A stretch of DNA of 64,000 nt from Bremerella sp. JC817. GTDB lineage: Bacteria; Planctomycetota; Planctomycetia; Pirellulales; Pirellulaceae. A model generated the notes under the pieces. It ran no database searches and was not told the origin of the DNA. It saw only the letters and a program-made list of their open reading frames with translations. Each line of letters begins with the position of its first letter. The first letter of the stretch is position 1. The DNA is taken from the NCBI RefSeq assembly GCF_040718835.1, contig NZ_JBFEFG010000241.1, forward strand, positions 62,001 to 126,000, written 5' to 3'. Shown here piece by piece: positions 58,386-64,000 of the stretch. Position numbers and translations under genes: made by a program.

Positions 58386-60281
58386 CTACGCCTTAGCGTA
58401 CTTCGGCTTGGAGCTGGCCGCGGTCTTTTCGGGTAGGGGTGGAAGAGCTTCTTCCAAAACGCCTTTCACCCGCGGCCACATCAGGATGGCCTCGAACAGC
58501 ATCCAGACTTGCAGGACCAGCACGCTGATTCCCAAGATCGACAACAGCACCTTACGCTCTGCCAGGTAGCCGTTCTCGGAGAACAAGTTGTAGTACATCG
58601 CTAACGCAGGCAGGATCAACATTGCCACCATCGGGATCGCAATGAACCAGATCGGCTTGCTGCGCCGCCAGAGATAGAACGCAGTTACCATCATCGCCAG
58701 ACCTGCCAGCAGTTGATTCATCGCACCAAACAGCGGCCACAACAGGGTCCCCCCCTTCCCTGGCACCGGTCCGGCAAACACGGCGATTGCCAGGGCAGAA
58801 ACCACCGCCACACCGGTCGCGGCATACTTTCCGGCGAGGGGACGGGTAATCGGAGTCGAATCAAACAATTCTTGCAGCACGTAGCGTTGCAGCCGGGTTG
58901 CTGTATCCAAAGTCGTTGCCGCGAAGTTCGCTACCAACACGGCAATAATGCTGATCCCGATTTCCAGGGGAATACCGATCGCCGAGAGGAAGTTTGCTCC
59001 CCCTTCGACGAACGCTGCCACCAGCTCTCGCAGGCCGAAACCGTTCCAACCTTTGGCCATGCTGTAACGCATTTCCCAGGCCGCTTGCCCCACCATGGGA
59101 GCGCCTGTCGCGTCAGTCACGGCCGTGTAAGTGAAGCCCCCATTGGCGGTTCGCTCCCCTTGATAAATGCCCATCCCCACCCCGGCACAGCAAGCCAAAA
59201 TGACGATCACCGCCAGCCCGCCTTCCAACAGCATGGCTCCGTAACCGATGTACTGGGCGTCCGATTCTTTCTCGACCTGCTTGCTCGAAGTCCCGCTGCT
59301 CACCAGGCAATGAAAGCCACTACAAGCACCGCACGCGATGGTAATGAATAGAAACGGGAAGATCGGCGGAGCCCCGGCCGGCAGTTCCTGCGCGACCGCA
59401 GGGGTCGAATTCCAGAGATCGGCCTGACCAGTGATACTCGCGACCATCAAACCGACAAACAGCAACGCCAGCGCCACAAGCAACTGATGGCTATTCACAT
59501 AGTCGCGTGGCTGCAGCAACAGCCAGACTGGCAACACCGAAGCGACAAAACAGTAAATCAGCAGAATGACCGTCCAGATCACCAGCGAGCTGAGATAAGG
59601 ATTCGCCGCCAGGTCTGGCCCCAGCACGTTCTGCAAGATCGCGGTCAGATCGACCGGAAGGTAATAGACGCCGACGTAGATCGAGACATAGACAATCACC
59701 AAAGCCACCAGCGACGGAAACAGCAGGTGGGCATCTTTCTTACGGGTATAAATCCCCAGGGCGATCGCGATCGGCATGCTGATCCACACTGGTAACACTG
59801 TTTGCGGATAGAAGGCAAAGATACTGGCCACCACCAGGCCGAAGATTGCGAGCACCACCATCAAGGCCGAGGCCAGCACCAGCAGGAACAAGTACTTCGC
59901 TCGCTTGTTGATCACGCGACCGGCGATCTCGCCGACGGTCTGGCCACGGTTGCGAAGCGAAACGATTAACGAACCCAAGTCGTGTACCGCTCCGACAAAG
60001 ATCGAGCCAAACACAACCCACAGCAAAGCTGGCAGCCACCCCCAAAACACCGCAATGGCAGGACCGACAATCGGGCCAGTTCCCGCGATGCTGGTGAAGT
60101 GGTGTCCAAAGACGATCTGGCGGTCGGTCGGACAGAAATCGATATCGTCCTGCAATTGCTTGCTGGGGACCTCGCGATTGTCGTCCAGATCGAAGATCTT
60201 CTTCGATAGCCAGCGCCCATAGGTGTTATAGGCAACAATAAAGCCGACAAATGACAGAACGGCGACAATCAGCGTGGACAT
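58386..60281 (-). CDS. cstA: Carbon starvation protein A
   Basis: CstA-type transporters import peptides or pyruvate during starvation. This 631-residue protein has more than a dozen membrane helices and the conserved 'DDIDFCPTDRQIVFGHHFTSIAGTGPIVGPAIA', 'GSIFVGAVHDLGSLIVSLRNRG' and 'TLDTATRLQRYVLQE'. The start is the ATG at 60281. It is divergent from trxB. The substrate cannot be read from the sequence; both peptide and pyruvate members exist in the family. Confidence 0.95.
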   Translation of the reverse strand: MSTLIVAVLSFVGFIVAYNTYGRWLSKKIFDLDDNREVPSKQLQDDIDFCPTDRQIVFGHHFTSIAGTGPIVGPAIAVFWGWLPALLWVVFGSIFVGAVHDLGSLIVSLRNRGQTVGEIAGRVINKRAKYLFLLVLASALMVVLAIFGLVVASIFAFYPQTVLPVWISMPIAIALGIYTRKKDAHLLFPSLVALVIVYVSIYVGVYYLPVDLTAILQNVLGPDLAANPYLSSLVIWTVILLIYCFVASVLPVWLLLQPRDYVNSHQLLVALALLFVGLMVASITGQADLWNSTPAVAQELPAGAPPIFPFLFITIACGACSGFHCLVSSGTSSKQVEKESDAQYIGYGAMLLEGGLAVIVILACCAGVGMGIYQGERTANGGFTYTAVTDATGAPMVGQAAWEMRYSMAKGWNGFGLRELVAAFVEGGANFLSAIGIPLEIGISIIAVLVANFAATTLDTATRLQRYVLQELFDSTPITRPLAGKYAATGVAVVSALAIAVFAGPVPGKGGTLLWPLFGAMNQLLAGLAMMVTAFYLWRRSKPIWFIAIPMVAMLILPALAMYYNLFSENGYLAERKVLLSILGISVLVLQVWMLFEAILMWPRVKGVLEEALPPLPEKTAASSKPKYAKA

Positions 60282-60379
60282 AAGCGTAAAATACGTGCGA
60301 CGGTGTGAGGCACCGTGCATCCAAGGAGAGAGAACAGAGGGTGGGACGTGCGGGGATAGTGGGCTCCCCTGCCGCTCTC

Positions 60380-60385
60380 TATAAT
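60380..60385 (+). promoter_or_regulatory. -10 element, probable trxB promoter
   Basis: A perfect TATAAT lies about 95 bases upstream of the trxB GTG. The expected -35 position reads poorly (TAGTGG), so it may need an activator. Confidence 0.4.
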
Positions 60386-60476
60386 GATGAATACTTCAAA
60401 CGACGTGAATAGCTCACAATCGAACTGAGATAAAATTTTTTTGCGGCTTGGCGCCTTCACAAGGAATTGATCGATC

Positions 60477-61538
60477 GTGTCGGACAAGATTGAAAACGTT
60501 GTTATCGTCGGTAGTGGCCCTGCAGGATGGACTGCTGCAATCTATGCGGCCCGGGCCAATCTGAACCCTCTGCTGTACGAAGGTGCGGCTCTGCAAGAGC
60601 ATTACGACCTGGGCCGAGGTCCCCTGGGACAGTTGGCCATGACGACGGAAGTCGAGAACTTCCCAGGGTTTCCAGCGGGCGACCTGAGCGGTTATCTCGA
60701 TAATGCCATCGATGAGAGCCTCCGCCAGTACATGGCTCCACATCAGAAGCATGGTGTGAGCGGCCCGGAACTGATGGAGCTGATGCGTCAGCAAGCGAAA
60801 AACTTCGGGACGCGCGTGGTGACCGACGATATCGTCGAAGTAGATTTCTCGGTGCGGCCTTTCAAATTAAAGCCCCGCGAAGGGGAAGAATGGCTCCAGG
60901 CCCGCTCGGTGATCATCGCGACCGGCGCTCGCGCAAACTACCTGGGCCTGGAATCAGAAGCCAAGTTCAAGAATCGCGGTGTTAGCGCATGTGCGGTTTG
61001 CGATGGTGCTTTGCCACGCTTCCGCAACAAGCCATGTATTGTGGTTGGTGGTGGTGACTCGGCGATTGAAGAAGCAGACTACATGAGCAAGTACAGCTCG
61101 GTGGTCTACCTTGTTCACCGTCGCGATCAGTTCCGTGCTTCGCAGGCGATGGTCGACCGGGTCATGGCCAACGAAAAGGTCGAAGTGGTCTGGAACCATG
61201 TCGTGACCGAAGTCCTTGGCGACGATCAGAACGGTGTGACCGGCGCCAAGCTGGCCAGCACCGTCGACGACTCCAGCAAAGACCTGGAAGCATCCGGCTT
61301 CTTCCTGGCGATCGGCCACACACCCAACACCGATTTCCTGAAGGGCAAGCTGGAAATGAACAACGCTGGCTACCTCAAGTGGACCGTGCCGTTCCGCACC
61401 AATACCAGTGTCGACGGTGTCTTTGCAGCGGGTGACGTGGCCGACGACTACTATCGTCAGGCAATTACCGCCGCCGGTACTGGCTGTATGTCGGCTCTCG
61501 ACGCCGAACGCTGGCTTGCTTCGCAGGGCTTGCATTAA
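60477..61538 (+). CDS. trxB: Thioredoxin reductase with an insertion
   Basis: TrxB reduces thioredoxin with NADPH through FAD and a Cys pair. The protein has the FAD loop '[19 protein letters not shown]', the active-site pair C172/C175 in 'CAVCDGALP', the NADPH loop '[15 protein letters not shown]' and the C-terminal '[33 protein letters not shown]'. At 353 residues it is about 30 longer than common bacterial enzymes. The excess lies at residues about 71-93 ('[20 protein letters not shown]'), just before 'SGPELMELM'. The GTG at 60477 is preceded by AAGGA. Confidence 0.95.
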   Translation: MSDKIENVVIVGSGPAGWTAAIYAARANLNPLLYEGAALQEHYDLGRGPLGQLAMTTEVENFPGFPAGDLSGYLDNAIDESLRQYMAPHQKHGVSGPELMELMRQQAKNFGTRVVTDDIVEVDFSVRPFKLKPREGEEWLQARSVIIATGARANYLGLESEAKFKNRGVSACAVCDGALPRFRNKPCIVVGGGDSAIEEADYMSKYSSVVYLVHRRDQFRASQAMVDRVMANEKVEVVWNHVVTEVLGDDQNGVTGAKLASTVDDSSKDLEASGFFLAIGHTPNTDFLKGKLEMNNAGYLKWTVPFRTNTSVDGVFAAGDVADDYYRQAITAAGTGCMSALDAERWLASQGLH

Positions 61539-61608
61539 GCTTAAAAGGCAACCATCATTAGAGGCACTGAGAACCCTATCGGCTCCCTGTGTCTAGTAAA
61601 AAACCATG

Positions 61609-61638
61609 ACAAGGGGAACGAAGATCGTTCCCCTTTTG
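61609..61638 (+). terminator. Terminator after trxB
   Basis: AAGGGGAACGA pairs perfectly with TCGTTCCCCTT over a three-base loop, followed by T residues. Confidence 0.88.
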
Positions 61639-61699
61639 CTTTATTGCCCCATCACCCCGCCATCCCTAATCTACGCCAAATCTGGGCGAAGGACTCGCT

Positions 61700-63502
61700 A
61701 TGTCTGATACCGTGAGCAAAGTCGAAACAGACCGAGAGATTCTGCAGGAAGCGCAATCCCAGGGGCCCGCCGCTACGCTAGGTGCGTGGGTTCGCTTGTC
61801 AGGCCCGGGCTGGCTGCAAAGCGCGATTACGCTTGGCGGCGGTTCGTTGTCGGGTGCTTTGTTCATGGGGATCTTGGGTGGCTACAGCTTGTTGTGGCTG
61901 CAATTGGTCGCGATCGTCTGTGGTGTGGTGATGCTCTCGGCCATCAGCTACGTGACCCTCTCGACCAGCAAACGTCCATTTCGCCAGATCAATGCCCACA
62001 TCAACCCAGTGCTGGGTTGGGGCTGGATCATCGCGACGGTCGCCGCAAACATGATCTTCCTGATGCCGCAGTTTGGGTTATGCTACGCCGCATTGAATAA
62101 GAACCTGGCCCCAGGCCTTGTCGGCGATACACTCACCGACAAGGCGATCGTTTCCCTGCTGCTGCTGATCGCGGGCGGCGTTCTCGTCTACATGAACTCG
62201 CGTCCTGGTTTAGCGACGAAGATCTTTGACTTGTTGCTCAAAGGTATGATCGGCGTCATCGTGATTTGCTTCTTCGGTGTGGTGCTGAAACTTGGCTTCT
62301 CAGGCGAAGCGTTCTCGTGGTCGGAAGTCTTCGCTGGCTTCATTCCTGATTTCTCGGCAGCAACAACGCCGACCGGCGATCTGGACGAAATCGCCAGCAC
62401 CGTCGAAGAACCTTACCGTTCGTTCTGGACGACTCGGATCGTATCCGACCAAAGGGCGGCCATGATCGGCGCTGCTGCCACGGCAGTTGGCATCAACATG
62501 ACCTTCCTTTTGCCTTATTCGATGCTGGCTCGTGGCTGGGACAAGACGTTCCGCGGTCTGGCTCGTTTCGACTTGTCGACCGGTATGGCGATTCCTTACA
62601 TCCTGGTGACTAGCTGCGTGGTGATTGCCTCGGCGGCTGCCTTCCACGGCAAGGTGGACGAAGCCTTCCTCTCGAACTCGCCAGCCACGATGAAGACCAG
62701 CCCGGTCTATGGTGGTGCCGAAAAGCTGCTGGCGACTCGCGTGCTGATGAACGAGGACGCGCTCCAGGTTCCCGAAGAATACCTGAAGGAAGCCACCAAC
62801 GAAGCTGGCGAAGTCAACAAGGCTGAACTGGCGTCGATGCTGCTGAAGGCTCAGTACGAACCGCTGCTTCAAGGCATGGCCGATCTGCCTGAAAACGAAA
62901 AACGCCTGGCTGCCTCGCTGGTCAAACGGAGTGAGTTCCTGCTTTCGGAATCGCTGGCCCCGCTGCTGGGCGACAACCTCGCTCGTTGGGTCTTCGGTAT
63001 CGGGATCTTCGGCATGGGCTTCTCGACGATCATCATTTTGATGATGATCAACGGCTACGCGTTTACTGAAATGCTGAACACCAAGCCCAATGGCGTCGCT
63101 CACGTGATCGGCTGTTTGGTTGCCGGTTTGTCGGGTGCTTCGTGGTTCATCGTCTGGGACGGCCCGGCCAAGACCTGGTTGGCGATCCTGGTTTCGAGCT
63201 TCGCAGTTATGTTCCTGCCGATCGCCTACGTGACCTTCTTCATGATGATGAACAGCAAGAAGATTCTCGGCGAAAACAAGCCGACCGGCACGAGCTGGCT
63301 GGTCTGGAACGTGCTTATGGTCATTGCGGTGGTCGGTGCGATCGCCGCTGCGGTGGTTTCGATCACCGATAAGGTGACTTCTGCCGGAACTCCGTTCGCA
63401 CAGAAGGCTGTCGTCTTGACCGTGGTCATTGGTTATCTGATCCTGTTTATAGGCGGATTCTTCTTCCGGTCGGGCGTCGACGACGATCCTGTCGACGCTT
63501 AA
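61700..63502 (+). CDS. Nramp-like membrane transporter without the metal motifs
   Basis: This 600-residue membrane protein has about 11 helices. The first segments look like Nramp transporters ('LSGPGWLQSAITLGGGSLSGALFMGILGGYSLLWLQ'), but the Asp-Pro-Gly-Asn motif of helix 1 is replaced by Gly/Ser. The Met-Pro-His motif of helix 6 is replaced in 'VGINMTFLLPYSMLARGWD'. A polar domain of about 110 residues lies between two later helices (about residues 315-430). It therefore probably does not move divalent metals in the usual way. It lies upstream of asnS on the same strand. Confidence 0.75.
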   Translation: MSDTVSKVETDREILQEAQSQGPAATLGAWVRLSGPGWLQSAITLGGGSLSGALFMGILGGYSLLWLQLVAIVCGVVMLSAISYVTLSTSKRPFRQINAHINPVLGWGWIIATVAANMIFLMPQFGLCYAALNKNLAPGLVGDTLTDKAIVSLLLLIAGGVLVYMNSRPGLATKIFDLLLKGMIGVIVICFFGVVLKLGFSGEAFSWSEVFAGFIPDFSAATTPTGDLDEIASTVEEPYRSFWTTRIVSDQRAAMIGAAATAVGINMTFLLPYSMLARGWDKTFRGLARFDLSTGMAIPYILVTSCVVIASAAAFHGKVDEAFLSNSPATMKTSPVYGGAEKLLATRVLMNEDALQVPEEYLKEATNEAGEVNKAELASMLLKAQYEPLLQGMADLPENEKRLAASLVKRSEFLLSESLAPLLGDNLARWVFGIGIFGMGFSTIIILMMINGYAFTEMLNTKPNGVAHVIGCLVAGLSGASWFIVWDGPAKTWLAILVSSFAVMFLPIAYVTFFMMMNSKKILGENKPTGTSWLVWNVLMVIAVVGAIAAAVVSITDKVTSAGTPFAQKAVVLTVVIGYLILFIGGFFFRSGVDDDPVDA

Positions 63503-63602
63503 CCTTCGAATTCCGCCTTACGCGACAACACTCGCCTAGGCTCCCTCTTTTGGAAAGAAGCTGGTCGCCTGGCGAGGCTTAACCAAAACAGGGACCCCAG
63601 CG

Positions 63603-64000
63603 ATGGAAAAGCGATCGGTCTTACAGGCCCGCAGCGCGGATACGATTGGCCAACAGGTATGTCTCGAAGGGTGGGTACGCACCCGACGAGACTCGAAAGG
63701 TGGTTTCAGCTTCATCGAGCTGAACGACGGTAGCTGCCTCGCCAATATTCAAGTCGTGGCCGACAACCAGTTGGCCAACTACGAAACCGAAGTGAAACAC
63801 CTCACGCCAGGTTCTTCGATTCGAGTGGTCGGCGAAGTCTTGCAATCGCAAGGCAAAGGTCAGTCGACCGAGGTGAAAGCGAGCGAAGTTTACCTCTACG
63901 GTACCGCCGACGCCGAAACCTATCCGCTGCAAAAAAAGCGTCATACCTTCGAGAAGCTGCGCGAGTGGGCCCATCTGCGAACCCGCTCGAATACCTTCGG
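63603..64000 (+). CDS. asnS: Asparaginyl-tRNA synthetase, 5' part
   Basis: The frame opens at the ATG at 63603 and runs past the window end without a stop. The visible 132 residues form the OB-fold anticodon-binding domain ('VCLEGWVRTRRDSKGGFSFIELNDG', 'LTPGSSIRVVGEVLQSQGKG') and the start of the catalytic part ('TYPLQKKRHTFEKLREWAHL'). This matches bacterial AsnRS as I recall E. coli AsnS. It is about 100 bases from the transporter gene; its 3' end is outside the window. Confidence 0.93.
   Translation, partial: MEKRSVLQARSADTIGQQVCLEGWVRTRRDSKGGFSFIELNDGSCLANIQVVADNQLANYETEVKHLTPGSSIRVVGEVLQSQGKGQSTEVKASEVYLYGTADAETYPLQKKRHTFEKLREWAHLRTRSNTF

Overview
The window looks like a chromosomal segment of a planctomycete, most likely order Pirellulales and possibly near Blastopirellula or Bremerella; the genus is an inference from gene content, not from a marker-gene comparison. 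The strongest pointer is the secreted, cysteine-rich protein with YTV-type 16-residue repeats at 47.4-49.0 kb, a family I know from planctomycete envelopes. Supporting pointers are secreted DUF1573, ThuA, nucleoside hydrolase and thioredoxin-NHL proteins, an ECF42-type sigma factor module, and many short single-gene transcription units, often closed by strong intrinsic terminators. I see no insertion sequence, prophage, integrase or CRISPR array.

Layout. 0-9 kb is mostly minus strand: a truncated membrane protein, a PAS-GAF-receiver regulator, a retropepsin-like secreted protein lacking the catalytic motif, a TerB-like protein, and a compact uvrA - unknown - thiF-like operon. 9-23 kb is mostly plus strand: cupin, ligA, a glycosyltransferase, a membrane coiled-coil protein, a DUF481 outer-membrane protein whose start codon is buried in a hairpin, a ThuA protein, a rhodanese, a CCA-adding or poly(A) polymerase family enzyme, small conserved proteins and a secreted alpha/beta hydrolase. 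23-27 kb is an ECF42 sigma factor followed by DGPF, DUF1579, SRPBCC and DoxX proteins. 27-37 kb carries a PcfJ-like protein, ppdK, a CPBP protease, an AHSA1 protein, carA with a long structured upstream region, an AlaC-like aminotransferase, an OsmC protein and a metzincin-like protein.

37-54 kb is core informational biology on the minus strand. It holds a double-parvulin foldase and the rpsB-tsf-pyrH-(PH domain)-frr cluster, with a terminator between tsf and pyrH. A zinc-finger membrane protein, a Crp/Fnr regulator, tRNA-Gln, rex and a lone pseudopilin follow. The YTV protein, folA and a GNAT enzyme then precede the ffh-rpsP-trmD-rplS operon, which has a good promoter. 54-64 kb has a secreted nucleoside hydrolase, a lipoprotein with thioredoxin and NHL domains, DUF1573, cstA, a TrxB with an insertion, an Nramp-like transporter missing the metal-binding motifs, and the 5' part of asnS, cut by the window end.

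Best candidates for undescribed biology: the two mirrored arrays of nine 48-bp units in the YTV gene, the start-codon-sequestering hairpin before the DUF481 gene, the structured 400-bp region upstream of carA, and enzyme-like proteins whose catalytic or metal motifs have been replaced (retropepsin-like, Nramp-like, second hydrolase half). All start-site choices, promoters and RNA folds were made by eye.
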